Assembly: GCA_029721515.1 (NCBI GenBank)
Contig: CM056558.1
Coordinates: 14,725,240 to 14,789,239 of the forward strand
Source of the DNA: Synanceia verrucosa
Lineage: Eukaryota > Chordata > Actinopteri > Perciformes > Synanceiidae
Direction of reading: 5' to 3'
DNA: 64,000 nt
Position 1 is the first letter of the stretch; each line of letters opens with the position of its first letter. This document shows positions 12,250-25,588 of the stretch, in pieces. The notes beneath the pieces were generated by a model. It made no database searches, was not told the origin of the DNA, and saw only the letters and a list, made by a program, of their open reading frames with translations. The position numbers and the translations under genes were made by a program.

Positions 12250-14390
12250 GTGCTCTCTGAGTGCTTTTCTGGTCTTATTATGATTTCCCCTCTCTCTTTC
12301 TCTATTGGTATTTCTCTTTGTAAACTCTGAGCATTGCTTTTATTTCAGATTTAACATTTAGTAATCCAAATAAATGTGCAACTTATTACAGTGCCATACT
12401 CACATGAACAATTTTCAGCAGTACTCAAATCATACAAAGTCAAATATGACTTTATTTTCCAAAGAACCACTTCATTTGGTCAGTAGCACAGAGAGGGAAT
12501 AATTAAATAATGCAGACTATCCATCAAAGGAAAGGTCTCATTTGCAGAACAGCTGAGTTTCTCTAGAAATACATTGGTTACAGTACATACTGTATTGCAT
12601 ACTGCAGTTTGACAGATATGATGAAGAGGTGTATTGTTGCTCTTCTTCTTGACCATATTTACACAATCTTCCTGAAAGTGCTCTGAAACAAATCTACATT
12701 TCAGTGACAATTGGGTCGACTCCATCTGCTGTGTTTTTCATCTGATTTTTCCCACTCTAACCATGAACTTTCAGCCCTGGTTGAAGAATTATTTTATTTC
12801 CACCGAGGTAATTCTAGCTTGTTATAGACTAAACGATTCATCAAAAATATGATTAATTGATTGTCCATTAGCTGCAGTGCCAGGCTGCTCCGCCTGTGAT
12901 GCTGTTTTAGTACAACTTTGTGGAATTTAAGATATATTATTTTAAATCCATGGAAAGAAAGATGAACTTCACTTCACATTTATCAGCTCTCTCTCTCCAC
13001 TGGAAGCTGCCCAGTACAACCACAGTCTGCTGCTCCCAGCCACTGAGCAGCTCCACTCAGTGCCTTGCTCCAGTGGTAACAGGTAGAGGGATTTTCAGTC
13101 ATCCTCAGTGTTCTGTCTGACACCAGTGGTGTGCTGTGATACTGATGTGTAATGTGTTTATTATGACCACACACGCCATTAATGCAGCTCAACCAGCAGA
13201 ACAGGCTGCTCCTTCAAATGTGATTATCTGGGTCAGACAAACTCAAGTCCTAACCTTGAAAGTGATAGAAAACCATTTCTTTTAAAGACTGCTGTGAGTA
13301 ATTCCTTATTTCTCACACATTATCTTGCTAAAATAAAACAGTGCTTTCTTAAATTGAAAGTCCAGTTGTTAGTTTAATCCACCGACAAATACAATGTATC
13401 CAGTGAATGTAATTGTTATTTCTCTGATTATTTAGGCAGTTATATGATCAAATAATATGTATTGTGTGCTTTGAAGAGGTTAATAGGGGCTTATATAAAT
13501 CAAATGAAAGTCATCCATCCTGATCCCCAGCAGCCAAAAGAGCAGCCATTTCCTGCTACTGCACCTTTGCACAATCATTAACCATTAAATGATTCAGTCA
13601 CAGAAGCACCTAGCTGTGTACACTGCTCAACTCAGTTTTGTTAAATTCAAATTCTAATATGGAGAGTTTTTCGAACATCTATTTGAAAAATGCCCTTTAA
13701 AAAACTGCCACATTATACCAAGTAATCCCACTGGAGGGAGCTAACCAGCTCTAAGGGAAACTCTATGATAAACAGTGTCCAGACCAAATATTCAGACCAC
13801 CAATATATTACCATTATACTACAGTAAAGGACATACTAAAGTATGTGTCATTGTTATGGTGAGCACATCAGTGTTGTTCCCAGAGACATTGTGCAGTAGC
13901 ATACAGAGTACTGTCTAATATTAAACGGGCTACTTTCAAACTAATGCAAAAAATGAAGTGTTCAGTATTTTCAGTATTTTATTTGTTTTTATGTGGTCAA
14001 ACCTAGAGACAGATCATCCCATAAGATTTACTAAAACATTCGAACTGAACCTTTAATTGAATGAAATAACTATTGAAAATGTACTATCAGTTGGGAGTAT
14101 TTGAACGTTTGACCTCAGTATTTATCAAAACTGGATGCTTGCATACAGTCTTTCATTAATTTTTTATTGTATTTTTGGATTGGATTTGTCATTGAATAGG
14201 ATAAACGGACACAGATGATTTTCCAGACTTGATCAACTAAACGTTTTGACGATGAAATATAATCTGCTATCGCAAATTTATAATACATAACTTTCAACCC
14301 CTTTATAAACCTCTTTATTACTGTGACATCGTGACCTCCAGATAAAGTGATGTCAGCGGTGCAGCAGCGCCCTCTGCTGCTCGAGCTCAT
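12250..14390. other. Intergenic stretch between tmem79 and ndufs7 with no recognised gene
   Basis: Only short, unsupported reading frames occur here. I see no splice-consistent exons, RNA genes or inverted-repeat elements. The final part passes into the ndufs7 promoter. Confidence 0.5.
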
Positions 14391-14396
14391 GGACGC

Positions 14397-14442
14397 ACCG
14401 GAAGCAGCAGTCTGACGTAACCAAAATCCCAAAGATGGCGGC
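14397..14442 (+). promoter_or_regulatory. Compact ndufs7 promoter: ETS/GABP, CRE-like and YY1-like motifs
   Basis: CCGGAAG at 14398-14404 matches the ETS site used by GABP (NRF-2), a regulator of nuclear genes for respiratory-chain proteins. TGACGTAA at 14413-14420 matches a CREB/ATF half-palindrome. AAGATGGCGGC at 14432-14442 overlaps the start codon and matches the YY1 consensus often found at translation starts of housekeeping genes. All motifs are seen directly; use by those factors is inferred. No TATA box is evident. Confidence 0.6.
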
Positions 14443-17400
14443 GTTAGCTGGTAAGTGATGTTTTGATTAAACTTAATACGCTTAATAACCATTACACTGT
14501 ATGCTATTTAAAACATCTGAACTATTAAACACACAAAAATGTACTACCCATTGGTTTGACTGTCTTGATAATGGGATTTGTAACTTTAACTGAATGCGCA
14601 CATTGACCTTGCTCTGTCTGCGTTAGCATGGCGGCTAACAGGTTAGCGCTTACATGAACTCTAGCTGCAATTCCAGTTAGCTAGCGCTAGCTAAACAAGA
14701 GACGTAAAACCTTTTTAAACTACGCTGCTCTTTATTTATTGTCATTCTAGTCGAAGCAAACGCCCCTTGAAAACTTAACTAAGTATATGTTTCTCATTTG
14801 CATTTGCGAACGTTGTGCGGCGTTAAGTGGCATTTATGGGCTTTTACAAATTGCCTGGGACATTTCTCTCCGGTGTTTAAAACCTCAAGCAGCACTTAAG
14901 ACATAGTTCATAAACCATTAGCAGTAGGTGAGGCTGCAATAGACGTGTTTGTTTTGAGGTTACTAATGTCTGTGTTGCTTCTTGCACTTCGAATATCACA
15001 ATATCACACTGTTATTATAAATATAATAAAATAAAAGTTTTGAAATGTTTTTATTTTACAGCGCCTCGCCTGGCCATGTTTGGCTGCTTTTCAGCAAGGT
15101 GAGATCCTGCTAGTCCTGTACCTCTTATCCAAACTAAGTAATTCACTTCAGTCTGTCCTGCTGGCCCTACAGCTGCTTTAGTATGACACCCAATATTAAC
15201 ACAGTCATTACACTGCTATTGTAAAATCCCATCTAATTTAATTCAGCCCCAATGGGCAGTGGATGTAGAGTAGATTATTCACCATAATAGATTTATTTAC
15301 CACATTACATAGAGTCATGTAACACTGGTAAGGACTTACAGTCTATACAACAATCTAACAATATTTTGATGTTTGTTTTTTTTGTCAATTCTTGTGTTAT
15401 TTGTTAAGGTCAGTTTTTTTTTTTCTTATTGTAGAAAATAGCAAGCTGAAACAGTCCTAACTCAGAGACTGTGCTTGACAGGCTGAGCAGAGTCTTGATT
15501 TTGGTAGCAGGAGCTCTCAGACTGTGTTGTTCAGAGGAACAGTCACGTTAATCCTTTAAATTAGCTTCAAGTTTAGGAAGCTCAGACAAAATCATCATCC
15601 CACCATAAAATCCGCCCATATGTCTACCACACACTGTTGGAAAATGAAGTTTCACATATCCTATATTACAACATTGGCCTCTGATGGGACTGATGTGCAA
15701 ATTATGGTTTAAATATCCCTACATGAAACTTACCCATGACCTCATGTTTTTCACAGGCCTATTTCAGTGTTGGCTGTTCATCAGAGAAATCTCCACAACA
15801 GTTCCAAAAGTGAAAATACCACCATGAGGTGAGTTTACCAGATCCACCCTGATGTAAATATCAGAATGAAGAACAGGCACTCTGTAAACAGTCTGCTCAC
15901 AGTAAAATCCCTTCCATCCTTCTGTTGCAGTGTGGTTCCAGTCAGAGAGAAGAGCACAGCAGTGGCAGCAGCCAAACCAGCAGCTGCAGCCAGCAGCAAG
16001 GGCGAGTATGTTATCACCAAGCTGGATGACTTGGTTAACTGGGCACGCAGGGTGAGTAGCTGTTGGCTGTGTTAACAACGCTAAAATGTCACATACCATA
16101 TTTTAGGTATGTGTGTACGTGTATTTTAGATTGCTCACCTTGACAAGTTTGTGAAGCATATGAATATTTTAAGTATATTTTAAGTGCTTAGACACGTTGT
16201 TCAGCAGCAATCTTAGAAAAGATAGTCCTTAAAAAAATTCCAAATAAATTTACACCAGCAGTTAAGGCAACAATTACAGAGCAACCAGCACATGTGGGTC
16301 ATATTGATGTGAATATCTTGAACACTATGTTTCAGCTTTATACAAGGTCTGACACTCACAAGGTCTTGAGTGTCAAATTAAAGCGGTGTTAAAAAAAGTG
16401 TCTTTTCATTGTATTGTTATTTTGCTCTGTATTTAGCTCTACATGGGCACCCTCCAGGTTTTGGACAATACTTTGAAGATATGTGTTTTGGTCAGTTGAA
16501 TTATCCCTGCTCTGTTATGTCTCAGAGCTCTCTGTGGCCTATGACATTTGGCCTGGCGTGCTGTGCCGTGGAGATGATGCACATGGCCGCGCCTCGTTAC
16601 GACATGGACCGTTTCGGAGTGGTGTTCAGAGCGAGTCCCCGACAGGCTGATGTCATGATTGTGGCGGGAACGCTGACCAATAAGATGGCTCCAGCTCTGC
16701 GAAAGGTGATGCAGGGTCAGGATGTTACTGTGACTGTTATAATTTTGTGTGTTTTTATTGAAATAGTATAAGAGCAGTATATGCATGTAAGTCTAATTCA
16801 ACTAAAACAATATCTCAAATGCGTTCTCAGTTGTGATTCAGGGTTGTGCTCTCACACACATTATCAATAAAGTCTCTGTTTCTCAGCTTTTCCTGTCTGC
16901 GAGATGAGAACACTGAGAACAGTATAGCTGTTTAAATACTGGCAGGATTATGACCAGCCTGTCGCTGGGTTGGAAGACTGGCATGACGCCTTTCTCCAGC
17001 TAAAAAAACTGGCAGCTCAGATCTTAGTCAGACGTTATATAACAGTGATTGAACTTAATTTTCTTTCCAACAGGTGTACGACCAGATGCCTGAGCCCAGA
17101 TACGTCATTTCCATGGGAAGGTAAGTTAACAGCAGTGCGCCCTCTTCTTCCACAGCTCATCTTTTTCAGCACCTGTCAGTCATGTGTCACTTGTTTTTAA
17201 TCTGCAAAGTTTCCAGCTGACCTAATAATAATCTACTGTGTTTCTGAATGTTTTGTCATGATTTAGTTAAGTCCTGATTTTGTCCGCTATTCTGATTTCT
17301 CCCTTATGTCCACGAGCATTTACATGAGATGTAAACATTGTCACATTTAATCCAGGATTTTGGCTGAGTCTTCATATCTTACATTGTGGTCATCGTGTGC

Positions 17401-18484
17401 TGCAAGTCAGATGTTTGTTTTGCACTTTTGTAGCTGTCTATTTCCAACTATATGGGTTATGGGCTGGGATTTTATTTTATTTTTTCAGTAAGTATCTTAA
17501 TATCTCATGACAGTGGCCTCATAATTTTCTTCTTCCAGCTGTGCTAACGGAGGAGGCTACTACCACTACTCCTACGCTGTCGTCAGAGGTTGTGACCGAA
17601 TCGTACCGGTGGACATTTATGTTCCAGGTGAACTTTACTGCCCAATATGAAAATTAAAAAATCTACAAATTCCTTATAAACAACAGCGAAAACTACAGTA
17701 AAATCAGGATATTTCATATAGACACTTTTAGCCTCTTGGGACTGGCATGAACACCTGCATATGTACGTATTTCTGTCAGTGTCACCCAATGAGTGTCCGA
17801 ACAGAACCATATCTAGACACAAATGTGACGCTAGCCCTGTTCCATGACTAGCATATAAAGTTAGTGTGCATATCTGCTACAGAAGGTTCAAAAGAACCCA
17901 GAAAATCTGTAAATTCCTGTGCTGTTTTTTTCTCCTCCACAGAAACCTTTCCTTGGTGTGAAAGGGCTTTTAATGCTACAGCATACAGTGATGTCTGAGA
18001 CAATAGTGCGCTTTCAGCTCAACTCTTTTCTGTGTCGACATGAAAGTGCCCCCAAGCATAAAGCCAGGTCCATAAAGCTAAAGCAGTGACAAACATCAAT
18101 GACCAATTTCACTGATCTTTTTGTGGAATAAACATCACTCCAACAGTGGAAAGCCTTCACAGAACTGTGGGGGACGTTAAAGCAGCAGATTAAAGAACAT
18201 GGTTTATAGAGATGCTCAGCAGTCACGTGTGGATGTGATGTTTGGATGTCCACACACTTGTTCATGTACAGCAGCCTTCATACTGTATATTGCACAGAGT
18301 TGAGTTATGATTTAACAGACTGAACCTCTGAGAGTTAAAATATCAAACAATAACACCAGTTGCTCTGTTTTGCCACCTGTCCTCAGGTTGTCCTCCCACT
18401 GCAGAGGCTCTCCTTTACGGGACTTTACAGCTGCAGAAGAAAATCAAACGTGAGAAGAAGCTAAAGATCTGGTATCGAAAGTGA
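14435..18484 (+). CDS. ndufs7: NDUFS7 (PSST), complex I iron-sulfur subunit, eight exons
   Basis: Exons are 14435-14450, 15062-15098, 15757-15828, 15931-16051, 16526-16705, 17074-17120, 17539-17627 and 18387-18484; all join in frame to give 219 residues (human 213). The protein carries the terminal 4Fe-4S cluster N2 in the quinone-binding arm of mitochondrial NADH:ubiquinone oxidoreductase. The expected four cysteine ligands are present: C94 and C95 (LACCAVEMM), C159 (SCANGG) and C189 (GCPPTAEALL). The first roughly 50 residues are basic and hydroxylated (RLAMFGCFSARP, RNLHNSSKS), as expected of a mitochondrial presequence, followed by an Ala-rich linker. VYDQMPEPRYVISMG and YYHYSYAVVRGCDRIVPVD are near identical to the vertebrate family. 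The gene converges on gamt. Exon 1 is only 16 coding bases, and exons 1, 2 and 6 are short enough to be missed by simple ORF calling. Confidence 0.97.
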
Positions 18485-18585
18485 ATGTGTTACCTGTGTG
18501 TTTGTATCTGGTATGTAAATGTTGTATTTCTGGTTTCATTTGGAGCACTGCTCCTCCTCCATGTAGAGCTACAGGAATGAAACTC

Positions 18586-18591
18586 AATAAA
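18586..18591 (+). promoter_or_regulatory. AATAAA polyadenylation signal of ndufs7
   Basis: The canonical hexamer occurs about 100 bases after the ndufs7 stop codon, giving a short 3' untranslated region ending near 18610. Confidence 0.65.
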
Positions 18592-18619
18592 ACCATTATT
18601 GTAAGTTACGAACAATGCT

Positions 18620-20620
18620 CTGCTGCTTATTTTCAACCACACACAGCAGCGGCCACTCGGTTCAGTTTGTCTTCGGTTCAGTTTGTCTTCAGTTCAGCAT
18701 AAGGATGTGGAGATGTTTCCCGTCACAGGAAAAATGTGTAATTCAGTTTGAATAACAATTCTTGATCCAAGTAGCCATACATTGCCATACAGCTATACAT
18801 TATTTTTTTTCTCTTTTTTGTTGTTGTTTTGAATAAACTGGGCTCTTGGGAAATATTATTTGAACTTGTTTTGTATCATTTGTTCTACTGTGGCTACTAA
18901 AGCTGAGTTTAAACCACTAGGGGGCTGTCAAGCACATTTTTATTGTGTGTCAGCTGTTAATTTAATTCCAAAGTCAAGGTCTGCTAAAACCACTTTGTCT
19001 TCTCACCTGTTTGCTTCAAGTTTTTCCAATAAACCATGTGCTGTGAAATGATGATTACATATGTGCTGGTTAAAGGTTGAGTGATGTGTTATGTTTTAAA
19101 ACTCTCTAAATAATGTACACCAACTTAGTGGGATTCAGTTACACATTTAAGAGGCAGCAGTCATAGTTTAGGAGAAGTTTCAGCCTCATTAACCTGTGAT
19201 GGATGTTTGAGGCCATCCTTCATACTTCTGAGTACATGAAAACTGTCATTCAAGTAAAGGTCATAAAACATACCAAATGTTTTATTGTGATTCCCTTCAG
19301 GCAAAAAGGACTGTGACAAAGAAATGTGCTCAGTGGGCTGTTTTTACAAACAGATCACGAATATTTGGCTGACATATTTGTAGATAGGGATCTATCTCAA
19401 GTGAACAGAACAGAACTTCTCAACAAATATTGGTGCTTGTGTGTCAGGGTCACAAGAGACCTCATACCACAAAAGATATGCTGCTAACTTTTCGTTATCA
19501 AGTAATTGCCTTGTTTTTAAAATAAAAAATGATACAAAATAAAGGCTAATCACTTGGAAAAATGTTTTAGTCTCTTGCCCTCTTAGCTTTAAGGTTAGTA
19601 TCTACCTCCTCACCTTCTCTGTATAGAACTGTTGACTTACCTAAAACACAAGGCATGTGCACCTGATTCAGATCTGAGGTCTGCCATCTGCTGTGGTTCC
19701 CCACCAGACTGCAACCTACTGATGTTGCATCATCCATCCATAATGATTAATGTGTCCTCACCAGGTGGAGACTAATTCCCAGTGTTCAGATACCATACAC
19801 TGTTATCTGCAGCCATAAATGAATATACATACTATGTTCTGTGCACTGTGGACTATTTAACAACCAACATATTGTTTTAATGGAAACTTTCTTGTGTCCT
19901 TAATAAAGTCATTATTATTATTATTGTTATTATTATTATTAAGCAACATTTAAATATACAAAAATACATATTTTTTCTGTTAACCTGCTTAGTTTTCTTA
20001 GACATCACTTTTAGGCAACATGTTGTACATTTGTTGAAGTACTGTACTTTTTTTTTTTTACATACTTGCACTTAAATTGAGTATTTCAGTTATATACTGT
20101 GTTATACTTCTAATCCCACACAAATATTGTATGTTTTTCCATTGAGGCACTACTTGTTTTAACTCAAGTAACATTTCTGTACTTTTACATGTAATGGTGT
20201 TTTTATATACGCTTTTATGTTCAGTCTGCAGTGTTTTACATTGATAGTGGAGACATCTTTCTCCGGTTCACGACAAACTATGCATTTAAACATGCAGTGA
20301 TAAATATACTGTTTGGTCTACAATTAGGATATGCATGGCATGAAAGATACTGGGTAACTCAAGACTTGAATCATATCAGCCTCAGAGGGGTGAGAGGGTG
20401 GTTTCAATCTGCTGTTGTCTCACAGATTTGCTGTGAAAAATAAAATGTATCAATGGACTGAGGAGTTCAGTCTGCAGCTACACAACCACACTAAACATTG
20501 AAACTTCAGCTCAAATCAAGAAGGTTGTCTGTGAAATGCCTGAAAGTTTAAAACCACACAAGAAAAGAAACTTCTAATACAATAAATGTTTAATAAATAC
20601 AAGCACCTGTAGACTGAGTT
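18620..20620. other. Spacer between the convergent ndufs7 and gamt genes
   Basis: No gene is recognised. It contains a short tandem duplication (GGTTCAGTTTGTCTTC repeated near 18659-18690), a second AATAAA at about 18831, and a (TTA)n run at about 19911-19941. The remainder is AT-rich and featureless to inspection. Confidence 0.5.
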
Positions 20621-20626
20621 GGGATG

Positions 20627-20632
20627 TTTATT
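20627..20632 (-). promoter_or_regulatory. Polyadenylation signal of gamt (AATAAA on the minus strand)
   Basis: TTTATT on the plus strand reads AATAAA on the minus strand, about 90 bases after the gamt stop codon. A compact 3' untranslated region is implied. Another AATAAA-type hexamer lies a little further downstream in the gamt direction. Confidence 0.55.
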
Positions 20633-20720
20633 GAAATATTTGTGAAATAAACAATGAGGAGGTTCAGGTAAGAAGGCACGTTATGGTAAAAAAAAAAGTT
20701 TACAGCAGCGTCTTTGGACT

Positions 20721-22796
20721 TTAGTCCTTGATGATGGATGGAGTGATCATCTTATTGAAGGAATAGTATTTGCATTCAGTGGGTGGTACAATGTCCATGG
20801 TGGTGGTGCTAATCTTCTCCTTCTTGAAGCCGGCTTGGAGCAGTTGAGGCACCTGGGTCTCCTGAAAATCATTAACAGACATAGCTGGTCAGTGCTTATC
20901 ACTGACCTTCAACTTATCGCAGCGTGTGATTCGGGTTGTGCTGTGCTACACGGATTAATATAAATCACTAAAGTCTATACAGTCCTGCTTAAATACATGT
21001 TCCAGGTACAGTTCATAGTAATATTGGTGTTTTATGACTGTCAGTGTGCAGCAACTTGAACTCTTCCCAAAAAGGTCCGCTCATAAAGGAAATGTAAGAG
21101 TGATGTCCAACAGTGCATGCATAGTATCATCTCCTGTTAATAAACGGTAATATGCTAAAGCATGGACGGTAACTAAGAAAACAGCACAATGCAATACAGC
21201 ACAACCTTTTAGATGAGTTAAATGAAGCAGTAACGAAGGCGACCAACCTCAAACATCTTCTCAATGTCATTGTATTTGGTCTTGAGCAGCTCACCCCAGG
21301 ATGTCAGGTTGCAGTAAGTGAGGACGCCACCTGACTTCAGCAACCTGTGAGCGTGGCCCTGCAGAGACACACAGACCAAATGAATGAGCCTGAAGACAAC
21401 TACAGTATGTGCACCACACATTATCTAAACACTGAAGTCATTAATGCTGTTTATTGATACATGCTTTCTACGACTACTCTGTCTTTAATCCACTTCCCAT
21501 GCAAACAAGTCCAAGAATTCAGCGATTATCCTCCTCCAGAATTTTAATCTTTTCAGGACTTTGTGGAACTCACAGGGGTGTTTCATGTAGATTTAACTAC
21601 CTACCTTAATGAAGTCAAACTGGTGAGTGTGCCATGTCTCCTCTGACAGAGGGTATGTGTCATACAGGATACCTGAGAGCAAAAACAGTGTTAGCAGAGT
21701 TCAAAAACATTCTTCACTTCTTATTATCTGTAAAGTGCATTCATCTGTTCATCATGAGAGGAGGAGAAGTGTGGAAGAAACCATGAAATAAATTATTTGT
21801 CCTCACACTGAATTTCAGCAAATCAATAACTTAACCTGAGTGGCCATACTGGGGTGCAGTGATGTCTTTTTTTGTTTAAAGATTGTTTTCTTAGGGTGTG
21901 TATTTTCCTTTGTTAGTGCAGCTGGAGAATGACCATAAAGGGGGGATAGAGAGATGAAGCAAAGGGCCACGGGTCTGACTCGAAACTGGGCCACTGCCAA
22001 GGACTCAGCCCACATGGGGCGCCCACTCTAATGGGTGAGAGGTCGCCCCAGTTATGTCTTTTTTTCCCCTGACATGGTAACTGATACTCCACTCATCAGA
22101 TTCTGAGTGTAAAGGGATGAAACAGTTTGACGGGGTTTTAAAAAAGGCTTTGTATACAGATTTCTTTGTTTATCTGCTTCGACTTTCTTCAAAACAAAGT
22201 CAACCATAAACTCAGGATTATGAATCAAAAAAAAATCTGTGTCCTGTCTATCTCCACATGTGATGAAAGTTTCTCCCATGTCTGGTCTGATTTCTTACCA
22301 TCAAAGTGGTTATCTGGCAGGGTGGGAACAACATCTTCCCAAAGGCCCTTCAAAGGGACAACCTGCAGAAACATAAAACACCAATTTCAGTCATCTTCAC
22401 AATCAAGGACGGTAAACTAGACATGCAAGCATGCAGTGCAACAAACACCTCTGTGATAAACAAAGCAGGTGGGGTCTGCTGACCTTATGTGGCTGAGACT
22501 TGGCCCAGTTCTCCAGTCTGGCGAAGACACCGTCATTGCACTCGATGATCCAGTGCTCTTCGATGGGGAAGGACTCGAGCTTAGTGGCGGCGATAGCCAT
22601 GCCAAAACCGATCTCCAGAACCCGACCACCTACCAGACAAAACACAACAAAACTATACATCTGCTGTTCTTAGATAGTCCTTGGATAGCTTTGGTGCTGT
22701 GATACTGCAACACTTGGCCATTTTCCGTCAAAAGTTTATTCTCAGGCCTTCAGTTGGCCACATCATGGGTTTGACTTCAGCCCAGCCCATTTACTG

Positions 22797-22863
<67 letters not shown>

Positions 22864-25127
22864 ATATAATAAGTAGCCCAGAATGACAAAACCAAACAAT
22901 GGCTCTAAAGATTCTAGGGCTGACCCAAAAAAAGAAGCTTTGATCGATGGCACGGGATTCGAATTGAAAAAATAAAATTTGAAGCTTTGGCCTTTTTTTT
23001 CCCTATGGTTTCAGTTTCACTCACTAGTTACAGACAAGAGCAAACATGTCCAAGAAGTGATCAGATTATTTGAAATGGATAAAGGTATTTGTGTAAAAAG
23101 CCATGAAGTTATATGTTAAAGTGTTATATGTTATTTGATGGTGTGATGTTTAAAGTTTTCTGGCAGGGTTACAGCTCACGGCTGTGTACATGATGCGTAG
23201 CTACGCCCACCCGCAACTAGTTCAGCCCTGGGGTTAATGAGCAGCAGTGAGCAGTTGGTGCAGGGGGTTACGTTCAGTTGTGCGTGATTGAAAATGTAGC
23301 TAGTCACTTTTACGGCCATAGGTCGATAGTAGTGTCTGTGTTGTCACACATGTGGCATCGGTGTTTGAAGTGTCAGCGTCCCGATGCTAACCGGGGAAGC
23401 TCGGTTAGCGCCGGGTTACGACCAGCTAATTAGCTCGCATGGCTCATGCTGGCTGCTCCGTCACCGGCAAGCTAACGGCAACTTCGCCCCGACGGCAACT
23501 TTGCTCCGACGGCACTGACGTACAGACTCTTTTCCCCCCAGCCATCGAAGCTTTGACTATAATTTGTTTGTAACTCCAAAGCTTCAAATGTCAAAAAGGA
23601 GATCAAAGAGTCAGCCACTTAGTACACGGGAGAAGTTTCAGTTGGTTGCAACCTGCAACCACAATGCTAGATGCTGCCAAATCCTACACACTGCACCTTT
23701 AAGTTTTCTCCCACTGTTGGGCGCGTATGACAGCCAGTTGGTTGTAACATGTGTTTGGACAGAAAGGCCAAAGGGTCTCATCTCCTTTCAGAGCAGCCTA
23801 TAAATAGATGAGGGGTAAATGCTGTTACTGACCCTTTAATCAGCAACTCCATGTAATATTTACATGTTTATTTCATTTTTGTATACACTCAAAGATAAAA
23901 AACGAAAGAGAAGTGACAGCATGGTGCTGAAATTAGTTCAGATAAGGCATGAAAAGTAAAGAGAGACATGACACGGGTCCCATGAGAAAATTAGATTTGT
24001 TTTAAAGATTATGAGAACACTTACCACTGCTTTAAATTCATGTATGGGTGTGAGGTTTGCTCGTCAGTTTTGTCCAAATCAGTAAAACAGTTATCAGTAA
24101 ATATTGATACAGTGAATTTGCAGTTCAGAATTCCTCCAAGAATGTATGCTGGGATGTACTTGCAGAAAATACAGGTGAATAAAAAACACGACTCTATTCT
24201 AAATAGAGCAGCTTAGCAAGTGGGAACATGCATTTTCAGTGTCATACTTGCCCAGTGAAACCACATTTCTGGAAACAGTTACATTTGTGCAGTGCTGTGC
24301 ACATGCTTGTCCCTTCCCACATGTCTGTGAAGGAGTCACATAAAGATCATAAAGCAGATGAGCCGTTCCCCTGAGTGAACAAACAGCTGCTGTAGTACTC
24401 ACACAGCACCATGCTGCTCATACCCACACCTGTCAGGGGGAAAAGGCTAAAATATGTTTTCTCAGCTTTTAAAAATTAGTATCAACAAAAAAGCACTATT
24501 GAAGAAACTTACATAACTACAGTTTTTTTATAAGGATTGTGTCTGATTGTGTTTTCAATGAAGAAAATGTACGAGAATAGGAATGTGTGATTAAAAAAAT
24601 AAATAAATTTCTGATGGCATTCACGTATTTTCCTAATTTCCAATATATATGTGCAAACCGTATACTCAACCAACATTATGCTGCTTCAACATACACATAT
24701 TTACATCACAGGTGCAGATAACCAGGACAAAGCCTCCTTGTTTTCTGTATAGTGCTGTTATAGCCATTGACCTGACAGCTACATTTTAAATAATATCTTA
24801 GCATGCCTGATGTGTACCATTTCTAACATTGCCTTCGCGTGGTACTTGGAAAATATCTCTCTAAAATCGGTTATTCTGTGACATGAGTCCATTATCAGAG
24901 TGCAGAGCGTGTCCGATAATGGACTCACGCACGAAATCACGACTTTTACCTTTTGAAGCTGCAACTGTAGACAGCGAGTGCATGTACGGGGTCTCCCAGC
25001 GCTCCATCACGGGTTTGCCCATGATCTCCAGGTGTGTGTCTTTCTCATTGTAGCCGGCATTAGCATCATGCCAGGAGGCCTTGCAGTCCTCTCCCTTGTT
25101 GAATATGGGCTGAGCAGCGGTGCTCAT
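20721..25127 (-). CDS. gamt: Guanidinoacetate N-methyltransferase, six exons
   Basis: Exons in transcription order are 25127-24950, 22629-22484, 22362-22299, 21672-21605, 21358-21248 and 20861-20721, giving 235 residues (human 236). The enzyme transfers a methyl group from S-adenosylmethionine to guanidinoacetate, making creatine in the cytosol. Visible hallmarks are the N-terminal lid WHDANAGY, GKPVMERWETPYMH with E45 for guanidinoacetate binding, the SAM-binding glycine loop EIGFGMAIA (65-73), WIIECNDG with E89 for the SAM ribose, and YDTYP with D134, the catalytic acidic residue. GGVLTYCNLTSWGEL and the C-terminal ECKYYSFNKMITP are conserved. Residue numbers of E45 and D134 match the mammalian enzyme exactly. 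Intron 1 (2.3 kb) carries a microsatellite and repeats. The start at 25127 is chosen because the family begins MS-A...PIF; upstream in-frame codons have no family similarity. Confidence 0.97.
22796..22860. repeat. (CA)n(TA)n compound microsatellite in gamt intron 1
   Basis: About eleven CA units run directly into about twenty TA units. Such compound tracts recur at 25473, 47549 and elsewhere in this window. Confidence 0.95.
22917..23705. repeat. Probable composite DNA-transposon remnant in gamt intron 1
   Basis: The left part, AGGGCTGACCCAAAAAAAGA followed by AGCTTTGATCGATGG, resembles a hAT-type terminus, and CCATCGAAGCTTTGACT near 23542-23558 looks like its inverted partner. A separate end, AATCCTACACACTGCACCTT at about 23680-23699, matches the ends of a common fish MITE (AAGGTGCAGTGTGTAGGATT in the other orientation). 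The internal 23160-23530 region is unusually GC-rich. Boundaries and class are tentative. Confidence 0.4.
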
Positions 25128-25471
25128 TTTGTTTGATAGGGAGGAGGCAGTAGCTGTTGGGTTCGGGTGAGTGGTTTGACAGACTGTGTCTCCACACAGA
25201 AGAGGGTGAAAAGCAGGAGGCACCGGTTTATATCGGGATTAGAAGTGCTGACACCGCATTAGTTTCACTCCAGGTCAAAGGCTGGTATACATTCCCAGAG
25301 AAGGAGGAGCAGGCGTCCAAGATCCTGTGTAGAGAAGATGATTCACTGTGCGATAAAGAACGAGCGCATTTTAGCTCTGAAACGTGTATGGTGGATGTAC
25401 GGTAGACTTTAATATATGTAGACTCTCATGTTCACTTTTTCACCTGCACTTTATTTCATAACGTTTGCACA

Positions 25472-25472
<1 letters not shown>

Positions 25473-25546
<74 letters not shown>

Positions 25547-25588
25547 CACATATACATATATATATACATATATATGTATATATACATA
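25473..25588. repeat. (CA)n(TA)n microsatellite, left flank of the Tc1-like element
   Basis: About thirteen CA units lead into a long TA tract with ATATAC interruptions. Similar TA/CA sequence continues at 27191-27310 on the other side of the transposon, so the element sits inside what was one microsatellite. Confidence 0.9.

Noticed and set aside
14115..14492. A 125-codon minus-strand frame across the ndufs7 promoter.
   Set aside because: It is antisense to the promoter and first exon with no recognisable family or splice partner.
16409..16525. Possible 5' extension of ndufs7 exon 5 (open frame from 16409).
   Set aside because: The acceptor CTCAG at 16521-16525 joins WARR to SSLWPM exactly as in the family; the upstream part is intron.
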